Source of the DNA: Marinobacter profundi
GTDB lineage: Bacteria > Pseudomonadota > Gammaproteobacteria > Pseudomonadales > Oleiphilaceae
DNA length: 64,000 nt
Assembly (NCBI RefSeq): GCF_002744715.1
Contig: NZ_KZ319370.1
Location: 186,001 to 250,000 of the forward strand
Reading direction: 5' to 3'
Shown here: in pieces, positions 54,016-61,857 of the stretch
How the letters are laid out: each line of letters starts with the position of its first letter
Numbering within the stretch: position 1 is the stretch's first letter
The notes under the pieces: model-generated
Seen by the model: only the letters and a program-made list of their open reading frames with translations
What the model was told of the DNA's origin: nothing
The model's database searches: none
Made by a program: the position numbers and the translations under genes

Positions 54016-54960
54016 ATGATGGCTGCCGATGAAGGGCGTGCCTGTCCGGTTCATTACCGTTACCGTCCAGAGCGCTTGTGTGAGCGGACCGAAACGGTTA
54101 CTGACGATGTCCTCTATGTCATTGGCGGGCTCTATGGTAACCCGTTTGCGCTGGACGAGATCGAAAGCATGGCCAGGCGGGAGCGCGCTTCGGGGCGCTC
54201 GGTCCGGTTGGTGTTCAATGGCGACTTCAACTGGTTCAATGCCAGCGATAGCCTGTTCCGGGAAATCAACCAGCGGGTACTTCGGCACACCGCGAGCCTG
54301 GGCAATGTGGAGTACGAGCTGGCCCATCCCAGCGCGGGGGCTGGCTGTGGCTGTGCCTACCCGGACTTTGTCGACCAGGGGGTGGTCGAGCGTTCCAACG
54401 CCATCATGCTGCAATTGCAGGCCGTGGCCGCAAATCATCCGGATATTCAACAATCCCTTGCGGAGTTGCCGCGCTGGCGCTGTCTGATGTTTGGTGGCCT
54501 AAAGGTTTTGGTGCTTCATGGCGATCCGGAATCCCTTGCGGGCTGGGGGCTGGCCCATGAATCCTTCCAGGCCGGCAATCATGAAGCGGTGGCGCGCTGG
54601 TTCCGCCAGACCGGTGCGGACATCCTGGTGTGCAGCCATACCTGTCTGCCACTGATCTGGCAGGGCGAGGTGGATGGCCGCTCGCGGCTGGTCATTAACA
54701 ATGGCTCCGCAGGGATGGGTAACCTGCAGGGCGACCCCCGCGGGCTGCTTGCCCGTATCGCCCGGACGCCCGCCGGTGGCGCAGTCGCGCAGCAGGCATT
54801 GCTGCCGCTGCACTGCGCGTTGCAGCCGGTAGCCTTTGATTTGCAAGCCTGGCTGGCAGACTTCGACCGGTTATGGCCGACCGGCTCCGATGCCGCCGTC
54901 TCCTATCGTGAACGTCTCCTCGGCGGGACTACCCTGATACGCTCCGCACTCATTTTCTGA
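54016..54960 (+). CDS. Calcineurin-like metallophosphatase
   Basis: 314 residues (ATG 54019 is nearly as good). The phosphoesterase motifs are GGLYGNPFALDE, NGDFNWF, LHGDPES and the terminal CSHTCLP histidine, with the metal-ligand asparagine (NNGSAGMGN). A cysteine cluster, AGCGCAYPDF, sits between. It probably removes phosphate from a small cytosolic substrate. Coupled to the symporter (gap of four bases, GAGG overlapping the previous stop). Last gene of the sigma-flanked cluster. Confidence 0.83.
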   Translation: MMAADEGRACPVHYRYRPERLCERTETVTDDVLYVIGGLYGNPFALDEIESMARRERASGRSVRLVFNGDFNWFNASDSLFREINQRVLRHTASLGNVEYELAHPSAGAGCGCAYPDFVDQGVVERSNAIMLQLQAVAANHPDIQQSLAELPRWRCLMFGGLKVLVLHGDPESLAGWGLAHESFQAGNHEAVARWFRQTGADILVCSHTCLPLIWQGEVDGRSRLVINNGSAGMGNLQGDPRGLLARIARTPAGGAVAQQALLPLHCALQPVAFDLQAWLADFDRLWPTGSDAAVSYRERLLGGTTLIRSALIF

Positions 54961-55059
54961 CCAGAACTTCATCCGCTTTTAACTGGCCTTTGGTCCCCGG
55001 CAGGCTATCCTTAATCAGGAAGCGCTGCCGGTTACGATGTCCTGCCAGAATCCTTCGAC

Positions 55060-55087
55060 TTGAAATATATTTTGTGGTCTATATAAT
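55060..55087 (+). promoter_or_regulatory. ectA promoter, sigma-70 type
   Basis: TTGAAA (55060-55065), a 16-base AT-rich spacer and a perfect TATAAT (55082-55087), 34 bases before the ectA ATG. This is a strong vegetative promoter; osmotic induction of ect genes is often seen with such elements. No further operator is visible. Confidence 0.85.
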
Positions 55088-55121
55088 TTAACCCTAAATT
55101 TTGAGGCGAATTGATTACGTT

Positions 55122-55637
55122 ATGACATCTGAAGGTTCGAATACCACCGCCATCACCCTCCGCAAACCGACGAAGGATGATGGCTTCAGGCTCCACCAGC
55201 TGGTGGCTGAGTGCCCGCCGCTGGACCCCAATTCGATTTACTGCAACCTGTTGCAGTGCAGTCACTTTGCCGAGACCGGCGTGGCTGCGGAGAAGGACGG
55301 CGATCTGGTCGGCTTTATCTCCGGGTACATCCCTCCCCAACAGCCCGAGACGGTGTTTGTCTGGCAGGTGGCAGTTCACGAGAAAGGTCGTGGACAGGGC
55401 CTGGCCAAGCGGATGCTCAAGGAAATCGTGGCCCGCGATGCCTGCCGCAAGGTAACGCATCTGGAAACCACGATTACCGAGGACAACGAAGCGTCCTGGG
55501 CACTGTTCCGCTCCTTTGCCCGTGATCTGGGGGCTGAGCTCACCTATCACGAGCACTTTGAGAAAGGCACCCACTTTGGTGGCCAGCACGATTCGGAATT
55601 TCTGCTGCGCATCGGGCCTTTCACAAAGCCGGTCTGA
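55122..55637 (+). CDS. ectA: L-2,4-diaminobutyrate acetyltransferase
   Basis: 171 residues from ATG 55122; an upstream TTG reading adds seven residues only. GNAT fold with the acetyl-CoA site VAVHEKGRGQGLAKRML and the characteristic start LRKPTKDDGFRLHQL. It makes N-gamma-acetyl-2,4-diaminobutyrate, the middle intermediate of ectoine. First gene of ectA-ectB-ask behind a strong promoter; a 168-bp gap separates it from ectB. The next ectoine step needs EctC, which is not encoded here. Confidence 0.95.
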   Translation: MTSEGSNTTAITLRKPTKDDGFRLHQLVAECPPLDPNSIYCNLLQCSHFAETGVAAEKDGDLVGFISGYIPPQQPETVFVWQVAVHEKGRGQGLAKRMLKEIVARDACRKVTHLETTITEDNEASWALFRSFARDLGAELTYHEHFEKGTHFGGQHDSEFLLRIGPFTKPV

Positions 55638-55805
55638 GAACCTGACGACTGACAGGCTGAATCGACCGCTCTGCGGACAAGCCGGCGGACCACTGAGGTA
55701 GGTCTGTCATCAAGGCTTAAACCAGCGTGCGGCAAGCCGATCGCGACCGAAACCGATGGGCTACCGCACTTCCACCTCGAACCTGACATGCTAAGAGGCA
55801 AGACA

Positions 55806-57074
55806 ATGGAAATTTTCAAGTCAACCGAATCCGAAGTACGTGTTTATTCCCGTGCCTTTCCGGTCATCTTCAACCGTGCCAAGAACGCCCACCTTTACAC
55901 CGAGGACGGCAAGCAGTACCTGGATTTCCTGGCCGGTGCCGGTTCACTGAACTACGGCCACAACAATGATGTCCTGAAGAAGGCGCTGCTCGAGTACATC
56001 GAGGCTGACGGCGTGAGCCAGGGCCTGGACCTGTTCACCACCGCCAAGCACGACTTCATCGAGGCTTACAAGAAGTACATCCTGGATCCCCGTGGTCTGG
56101 ACTACAAGATGCAGTTCACCGGCCCCACCGGCACCAACAGTGTCGAAGCGGCCATGAAGCTGGCCCGCAAGGTGAAAGGCCGTACCGGGATCATCTCCTT
56201 CACCAACGGCTTCCACGGTGTGACCATGGGTGCGGTTGCCGCCACCGGTAACGTGCACCACCGCGGTGGTGTCGGAACCCCGCTGGGTAACGTCGACTTC
56301 ATGTTCTATGACGGTTACCTGGGTGAGGATATCGACACCCTGGAAATCATGGACAAGGTACTCTCTGACAGTTCCTCCGGTGTCGAGCTGCCGGCGGCAG
56401 TGATTGTCGAGGCGGTTCAGGGCGAAGGTGGCCTGAACGCGGCCAGTGCCGAGTGGCTGCAGGGTCTGGAAAAGCTGTGCAAGAAGCATGACATCCTGCT
56501 GATCCTGGACGACATCCAGGCGGGTAACGGCCGGACCGGTGAGTTCTTCAGTTTCGAGTTTGCCGGTATCAAGCCGGACATCGTGACTGTGTCCAAGTCC
56601 CTCAGTGGCTACGGCCTGCCGATGGCGCTGGTACTGTTCAAGCCGGAACTGGACGTCTGGGATCCGGGCGAGCACAACGGTACCTTCCGTGGTAACAACA
56701 TGGCGTTCATCACTGCCCGCACTGCCGTCGAGACCTACTGGAAAGACGACGCCTTCGCGAAGGAAGTGAAAGCCAAGACCAAGGTGCTGGGTGATGCCCT
56801 GCAGGCGATCTGTGACAAGTACCCCAACGAGTTCCGGATGAAGGGACGCGGCCTGATGCGCGGTATCGAGGCGACCCACCCGGACCTGACCGGCCCGATC
56901 ACCAAGCGCGCCTTTGCAAAAGGCCTGATCATCGAGACCAGTGGTCCCAACGATGAGGTGATCAAGTGCCTGATGCCGCTGACCACCAGTGAAGACGACT
57001 TGCGCCTGGGTGCCCGGCTGCTGGCAGAGAGTGTGGATGAAATCATGCAGGAGGGTATCAGCGAGGCGTCCTGA
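55806..57074 (+). CDS. ectB: Diaminobutyrate-2-oxoglutarate aminotransferase
   Basis: 422 residues from ATG 55806, with GAGG eight bases upstream. A class III PLP aminotransferase; the Schiff-base lysine is in [11 protein letters not shown] and the PLP contacts include [12 protein letters not shown]. It makes diaminobutyrate from aspartate semialdehyde with glutamate as amino donor, the first ectoine step. Length equals the family's. Only 51 bases separate it from ask, too short for an ectC gene of about 390 bp. Confidence 0.96.
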   Translation: MEIFKSTESEVRVYSRAFPVIFNRAKNAHLYTEDGKQYLDFLAGAGSLNYGHNNDVLKKALLEYIEADGVSQGLDLFTTAKHDFIEAYKKYILDPRGLDYKMQFTGPTGTNSVEAAMKLARKVKGRTGIISFTNGFHGVTMGAVAATGNVHHRGGVGTPLGNVDFMFYDGYLGEDIDTLEIMDKVLSDSSSGVELPAAVIVEAVQGEGGLNAASAEWLQGLEKLCKKHDILLILDDIQAGNGRTGEFFSFEFAGIKPDIVTVSKSLSGYGLPMALVLFKPELDVWDPGEHNGTFRGNNMAFITARTAVETYWKDDAFAKEVKAKTKVLGDALQAICDKYPNEFRMKGRGLMRGIEATHPDLTGPITKRAFAKGLIIETSGPNDEVIKCLMPLTTSEDDLRLGARLLAESVDEIMQEGISEAS

Positions 57075-57125
57075 GACGCCCGCTGAACCCGGACATTCAT
57101 TCTGCAGGATAGCGAAGAAACCACT

Positions 57126-58568
57126 ATGACTAGCCAATTACATACCGTGGAGAAGATCGGCGGCACCTCGATGAGCAATTACGAGGCCGTCCGTGACAAC
57201 ATCATTCTCGGTGGTCGCAGCAAGGAAGAGCTCTATCAGCGCATCTTCGTGGTCTCCGCCTACGGCGGTGTCACCAACGAACTGCTGGAGCACAAGAAAA
57301 CCGGCGAGCCGGGTGTCTATGCCCTGTTTGCCGACGCCGAGTCAGACTGGGCCTGGGGCGACGACCTCACCAAGCTGATCAAGCTGCTCACCGATATCAA
57401 CGGGGAGCTTTTTGCAGACCCGATGCTCAAGCAGCAGGCGGACCAGTTCATCACCGACCGCATCGAGGGGGTGCGCGGCTGCCTGATTGACCTCCAGCGC
57501 CTGTGCTCCTATGGCCAGTTCCAGCTTGAGGAGCATCTGCTGACGGTACGGGAAATGCTGGCGGGTATCGGCGAGGCCCACAGTGCCTTCAATACCGCGC
57601 TGAAGCTGCAGCAGGAAGGCATCAATGCCCGTTTTGTTGATCTGACCGGCTGGCGCGACAGCGAACTGCTGCCGCTGGACGAGAAACTGAAGCAGGCGTT
57701 CGATGCCGTGGACCTCACCCGCGAGCTGCCCATCGTGACCGGTTATGCCCAGTGCAAGGAAGGCCTGATGCGGACCTTCGACCGGGGCTATAGCGAGATG
57801 ACCTTCAGCCGGGTTGCCGTGATTACCCGGGCCCGTGAGGCTGTGATCCACAAGGAATACCACCTGAGTTCCGCCGACCCCAACATTGTCGGCGCCGACA
57901 AGGTGGTGCCCCTTGGGCGTACCAACTACGACGTGGCCGACCAGCTGGCCAACCTGGGAATGGAAGCCATTCACCCCCGCGCGGGCAAGGGCTTGCGCCA
58001 GAACGAGATTCCGTTGCGGGTGAAGAACACCTTCGAGCCGGAGCATACCGGTACCCTGATCACCGGAGACTATGTCAGTGAGAAGGCCCAGGTGGAAATC
58101 ATCGCCGGCGCCAAGGGTGTATTTGCCATCGAGGTGTTTGACCAGGATATGCAGGGCGAGCCGGGTTCGGATCGCAGGATCCTGGATGTACTGAGCCGCT
58201 TCAAGGTGCGCTTCATGTCCAAGGACACCAACGCCAATACCATCACCCACTACGTGGACACCACGCTGAAGCACGTCAAGCGCGTGGTCAAGGCGCTGGA
58301 AGAGGCGTTCCCCAATGCCGAGATCAATACCCGCAAGGTGGCGCTGGTCTCGGCCATCGGCAGCGACATGAAAGTGCCCGGTATCCTCGCCGGCTCTGTG
58401 AAGTCGCTGGCGGAGGCGGAAATCAGCGTACTGGCGATCCATCAGTGCATGCGCCAGGTGGATATCCAGTTCGTCATCGATGAGGACTGCTACGAGAAGG
58501 CGATTACTGCCCTTCACGGTGCGCTCATCGAGCCTCACAACCACGAGTACGCCATCGTTGCGGCGTGA
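57126..58568 (+). CDS. ask: Aspartokinase of the ectoine pathway
   Basis: 480 residues. Belongs to the Ask_Ect branch, with KIGGTSMSNYEAVRDNI at the start, an aspartate-binding kinase domain, and two ACT domains at the end (VALVSAIGSDMKVPGILAG). It phosphorylates aspartate at the head of the pathway; this paralogue is usually less inhibited by lysine and threonine, which suits ectoine production. Follows ectB, with no ectC between or after. Confidence 0.94.
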   Translation: MTSQLHTVEKIGGTSMSNYEAVRDNIILGGRSKEELYQRIFVVSAYGGVTNELLEHKKTGEPGVYALFADAESDWAWGDDLTKLIKLLTDINGELFADPMLKQQADQFITDRIEGVRGCLIDLQRLCSYGQFQLEEHLLTVREMLAGIGEAHSAFNTALKLQQEGINARFVDLTGWRDSELLPLDEKLKQAFDAVDLTRELPIVTGYAQCKEGLMRTFDRGYSEMTFSRVAVITRAREAVIHKEYHLSSADPNIVGADKVVPLGRTNYDVADQLANLGMEAIHPRAGKGLRQNEIPLRVKNTFEPEHTGTLITGDYVSEKAQVEIIAGAKGVFAIEVFDQDMQGEPGSDRRILDVLSRFKVRFMSKDTNANTITHYVDTTLKHVKRVVKALEEAFPNAEINTRKVALVSAIGSDMKVPGILAGSVKSLAEAEISVLAIHQCMRQVDIQFVIDEDCYEKAITALHGALIEPHNHEYAIVAA

Positions 58569-58584
58569 TCGTGGGGCAAAATTG

Positions 58585-58617
58585 CCGGCGGCGGGAACCG
58601 GTCGCTTCCGCCGCCGG
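58585..58617 (+). terminator. GC-rich hairpin after ask
   Basis: CCGGCGGCGG and CCGCCGCCGG form a 10-bp perfect stem round a 13-base loop, 17 bases after the ask stop. No T-run follows, so it is a weak or rho-assisted terminator. Another looser hairpin follows near 58640-58690. Confidence 0.5.
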
Positions 58618-58759
58618 TAATGGAGGGTGTCTTGCCTCCTGACCGGGGCGCCTGGCAGTCAGTGATGGCCAGGCGTCTTCCCGGTCACCTTCTCCGGTGA
58701 GCCGGATCCGCTTGCGACCTGCCCATCGTGTGCCACACCGCGCCCGGCTGCGTCATTTC

Positions 58760-59209
58760 CTAGGGCGCCAGCAGCAGCCAGCCTCCCATCAGCAGCTGGC
58801 AACTCACCACCACCACGGTCAGCTGCAGCCGCAGGCGACGGTACCAGGCCGGCCAGTAACTCTTCATCCAGCGCAGATCCACCACACACAGCGCCGTATA
58901 GGCGGTGGTATATACCACCACCTGGTACAGGGCGGGCAACAGCAGGCCAATCCCTGCGGCGACAAAGAACGCCTGGCTGACCAGAACGGTGCTCAGTGGT
59001 GACAGCGGGTAGCAGCGCTGTTCGATCTGCATCGACAGCGGCCAGTAGATCCCTGCCATGAACGCCAGAATCCCCGCGCTGTAAAGGTAAAAATAACCGG
59101 TCAGCAGGGCACGGTACTCCGGCAGCGCGATGACCCCGATGACGCCCAGCACGAAGGGCGCCAGGCCGGCCAGGCCGATGGCGATGGCGATACGGGCAAC
59201 AGCAAACAC
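58760..59209 (-). CDS. DUF3429 membrane protein
   Basis: 149 residues with four to five membrane segments (IAIAIGLAGLAPFVLGVIGV, YFYLYSAGILAFMAGIYWPL and others) and the DUF3429 pattern GAILAFMxGIYWP. Start is GTG 59209. Family function is unknown. It follows the DUF6482-like gene by two bases and is probably translated with it. Confidence 0.82.
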   Translation of the reverse strand: MFAVARIAIAIGLAGLAPFVLGVIGVIALPEYRALLTGYFYLYSAGILAFMAGIYWPLSMQIEQRCYPLSPLSTVLVSQAFFVAAGIGLLLPALYQVVVYTTAYTALCVVDLRWMKSYWPAWYRRLRLQLTVVVVSCQLLMGGWLLLAP

Positions 59210-59211
59210 CG

Positions 59212-59511
59212 TTATTGCCCCTGAACCTTGATACGCAGCGGTTCGAACTCCGCGGTATCCATGCCAATCATCTGGGTGTAGGCGGACGAATGCACCACTT
59301 CGGTCCGGGCAATGGTTACGCTGCCAAGGCAGTCCTGAATCTCCCAGCTGCTGCGGAACAGCCGGGTCTGCCCTCCGGCATCCGACAACAGTTTGATGTC
59401 ACCGCCAAGGTGCAGTCGTGCCATATAGCGCTGTCCTTCCAGGGACAGGATCTCGAGCAGGTCGATGACCTGGCCGGGACTGGATTTGAGCTCTTCCAGG
59501 GTAATTCTCAC
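59212..59511 (-). CDS. DUF6482-like small protein
   Basis: 99 residues, soluble. The start EELKSSPGQVIDLLEILSLE and the pattern YMARLHLGGDIKLLSDAGGQ fit a family of small proteins of marine and pseudomonad bacteria that I take to be DUF6482; this assignment is from memory and should be treated as tentative. It is followed by DUF3429 after two bases. No catalytic motif is apparent. Confidence 0.65.
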   Translation of the reverse strand: MRITLEELKSSPGQVIDLLEILSLEGQRYMARLHLGGDIKLLSDAGGQTRLFRSSWEIQDCLGSVTIARTEVVHSSAYTQMIGMDTAEFEPLRIKVQGQ

Positions 59512-59568
59512 GGGTCGACTCCGGTCGTTGTGTTACCGGGAAACTTACGAGCCGACCGCCATTCGGGA

Positions 59569-60171
59569 TCAGCGGACCAACGCCAGGCTGGCTGCCAGCT
59601 GTCGGCATTCGTCGTGGGCCGGGCATCCGACGAGGTGGTCGTTGACCATTCCGGTAGCCTGCATGAAGGCATAGACGATGGTCGGCCCCACAAAGGTGAA
59701 GCCCGCCCGCTTGAGCGCCCGCGACATGGCCTCCGATTCGGTGGTGGCGGCCGGCACCTCGGCGATGCTCTGCCAGCGATTCTGGCGCGGCTGATGGTCG
59801 ACAAAAGACCAGAGAAAATCGGCGAAACTCTGATCTTTTTCCTTGAAATCCAGAAAACTTCGCGAATTTTTGATGATGGATTGCACTTTCAGGCGATTGC
59901 GGATAATGCCGGGATCCTGCAGCAAATCCGCCACTTTCCGGTCGTCGTAGCGGGCAATCCGGACCGGATCGAAATCATCATACGCTGCCCGGTAGCTGTG
60001 CTGCTTGCGCAGGATGGTGATCCAGCTGAGCCCGGCCTGCTGGCCGTCGAGGCAGAGTTTCTCGAACAGTGCCAGGTCATCGGTTTCCGGCCGGCCCCAG
60101 ACCGTGTCGTGGTAGTGCACGTACAGCGGGTCGCTGCCGCACCAGGGACAGCGTTGCCCGGTCTGGCTCAT
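59569..60171 (-). CDS. tag: DNA-3-methyladenine glycosylase I
   Basis: 200 residues. The family signature is seen in the zinc-binding CPWCGSDPLYVHYHDTVWG at the start and AHDEC near the end, with the helix-hairpin-helix-like core (LSWITILRKQ) and YDDFDPVRIARYDD. It removes 3-methyladenine from alkylated DNA. Starts 12 bases after the stop of the phosphopantetheinyl transferase, so it may share its transcript. Confidence 0.94.
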   Translation of the reverse strand: MSQTGQRCPWCGSDPLYVHYHDTVWGRPETDDLALFEKLCLDGQQAGLSWITILRKQHSYRAAYDDFDPVRIARYDDRKVADLLQDPGIIRNRLKVQSIIKNSRSFLDFKEKDQSFADFLWSFVDHQPRQNRWQSIAEVPAATTESEAMSRALKRAGFTFVGPTIVYAFMQATGMVNDHLVGCPAHDECRQLAASLALVR

Positions 60172-60183
60172 GGTGGTTCTCCT

Positions 60184-60978
60184 TTACGATTGTTTGCTGC
60201 CTCGCGGAGGGTGGCCGCGGTCGGCGGGCCGGATCCGGCGTTGCAACAGCCAGTGCACCGCGATGCCGGGCGCCGGTCGGGCATCCGCCAGGTCCAGCGT
60301 GGCCACAGGCGTCATCAGTGCCCGCGCCCGGGGGCTGTCCCCGGCGGCAGAGTGATAGACCAGGGTTACCAGGAAGTCGCCGCCATGGCCGACGGCGGCA
60401 CACCAGTCGGTGGCCGGATCGTCGCCCTGCAGGTTGAAGTCCTCGTCAACCTCCAGGGTCTGCAGGTGATTGGCAATGCCGCGGCGGGTGGCTTTCAGCC
60501 AGGCCTCTTTCAGGGTCCAGACCCGGAGGAAGGCTTCCGGGTCATTGCGTGCCAGCAGCCAGGCCTGTTCCCGGGGGGTGAACCAGCGGCGAACGACACG
60601 TTGCCAGTCCGGACGCCGGGCCAGCGGTTCGAGATCCAGCCCCAGACCGGGTTGCCGGGTGGTGGCAACGGCCGACAGGCCATGACTGTGGCTGAGTGAC
60701 AGCTGCCAGCCCGGTGGTCTGGCCGACGCCACCGGCCGGCCGGCAACCGGGTAGCAGTCGTCTGTCGGACAGCCGGCGCTGGCGGCCAGGGCCTGCCGGA
60801 TCAGCCAGCGGCTATGGAGGTATTCGCGCCGCCGGCGGCCACCAAAGCGGGCCACGATCTCCCGCTCGGAGTCTGTCAGCCACTCCGGCAAGCTGTCGCT
60901 GACCGATTCCGGCTGGAACGCCAGCCAGATCTGCGGTGCCACCTCAGGGCTGCAGTCGCTGGATAAGCCAGCCATCAT
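60184..60978 (-). CDS. 4'-phosphopantetheinyl transferase, Sfp/Gsp type
   Basis: 264 residues. The magnesium and CoA site is GLGLDLEPL (a variant of the usual GVDIE) and the second motif is WTLKEAWLKA, with HSHGLSAVA between. It transfers phosphopantetheine from CoA to carrier proteins of fatty acid, polyketide or peptide synthases. No synthase gene is near, so it may serve the housekeeping acyl carrier protein. The start overlaps the end of pdxH by 35 bases. Confidence 0.87.
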   Translation of the reverse strand: MMAGLSSDCSPEVAPQIWLAFQPESVSDSLPEWLTDSEREIVARFGGRRRREYLHSRWLIRQALAASAGCPTDDCYPVAGRPVASARPPGWQLSLSHSHGLSAVATTRQPGLGLDLEPLARRPDWQRVVRRWFTPREQAWLLARNDPEAFLRVWTLKEAWLKATRRGIANHLQTLEVDEDFNLQGDDPATDWCAAVGHGGDFLVTLVYHSAAGDSPRARALMTPVATLDLADARPAPGIAVHWLLQRRIRPADRGHPPRGSKQS

Positions 60979-61579
60979 CCTGCCTCACATATTCAAAACG
61001 GTCGTGTAGCCGGCTGGGCCGGCCCTGCCAGAATTCGATACGTTCCGGTACCACCCGGTAACCACCCCAGAACGAGGGCAGAGGTACCTCGCCATCGCTG
61101 AACTTGCGTCGGATCTCCGCCACTTTCTGTTCCAGCAGGCCACGGGAGGTGATCGCCTTGCTCTGTTCCGACACCCAGGCGCCGATCTGGCTGCCACGCG
61201 GCCGGGACGCGAAGTAACGCAGTGACTCGGTCTTGCTGACTTTTTCCACCCGGCCCTGGATGCGGACCTGGCGGTTCAGTCCGATCCACGGAAACAGCAG
61301 GGCGGCGCGGGGGTTCTCGTCCAGCTCGCGGGCCTTGCGGCTACCGTAATTGGTATAGAACACAAAGCCGGTCTGGTCGAAGTACTTCAGCAGTACGGTA
61401 CGGATATCCGGCATACCATCAGTGCCGGTGGTCGCCAGGGACATGGCATTGGGTTCCAGGATGCCGGCCTGGCGGGCATCCTCGAACCAGTGGTGGAACT
61501 GGGCCACCGGATCGTCGTTCAGCGCGTCCCGGTCCAGGCCTTCGCTTTCAAAATCACGACGCATATCGCCGATATCCAT
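60944..61579 (-). CDS. pdxH: Pyridoxamine 5'-phosphate oxidase
   Basis: 211 residues. The FMN and substrate residues are in SLATTGTDGMPDIRTVLLKYFDQTGFVFYTNYGSRKA in the first half and EFWQGRPSRLHDR near the end. It oxidises pyridoxine or pyridoxamine phosphate to PLP, the cofactor of EctB and others. It is the first gene of a minus-strand run with the transferase and tag. The 278-bp gap upstream shows no gene I can support. Confidence 0.95.
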   Translation of the reverse strand: MDIGDMRRDFESEGLDRDALNDDPVAQFHHWFEDARQAGILEPNAMSLATTGTDGMPDIRTVLLKYFDQTGFVFYTNYGSRKARELDENPRAALLFPWIGLNRQVRIQGRVEKVSKTESLRYFASRPRGSQIGAWVSEQSKAITSRGLLEQKVAEIRRKFSDGEVPLPSFWGGYRVVPERIEFWQGRPSRLHDRFEYVRQDDGWLIQRLQP

Positions 61580-61857
61580 AACACCTTCCTCTCTGCCTCA
61601 ATAACGTCACTGGCGCATCAGCCAACCCCGACAGCCCGCCGGATCACCTGGCCTTGGTCATCGTGCGTGGCTGCCGGGTGGTTATACGACTGCTGAGCAT
61701 ATCGGGTTCGCGGGTTGCTGTCAGCGCAGGATGTCGGGACGCGGGTTGCCGGGAGTCGGCCGGGGAAGCTGACAAACCGGCCTCCGGACGACTATCCTTG
61801 TGAGCAGGCAGTGGGCCGAGAGGGCCCTGGTTTTCAGTCGCTCACGAGGAGAAGTCC

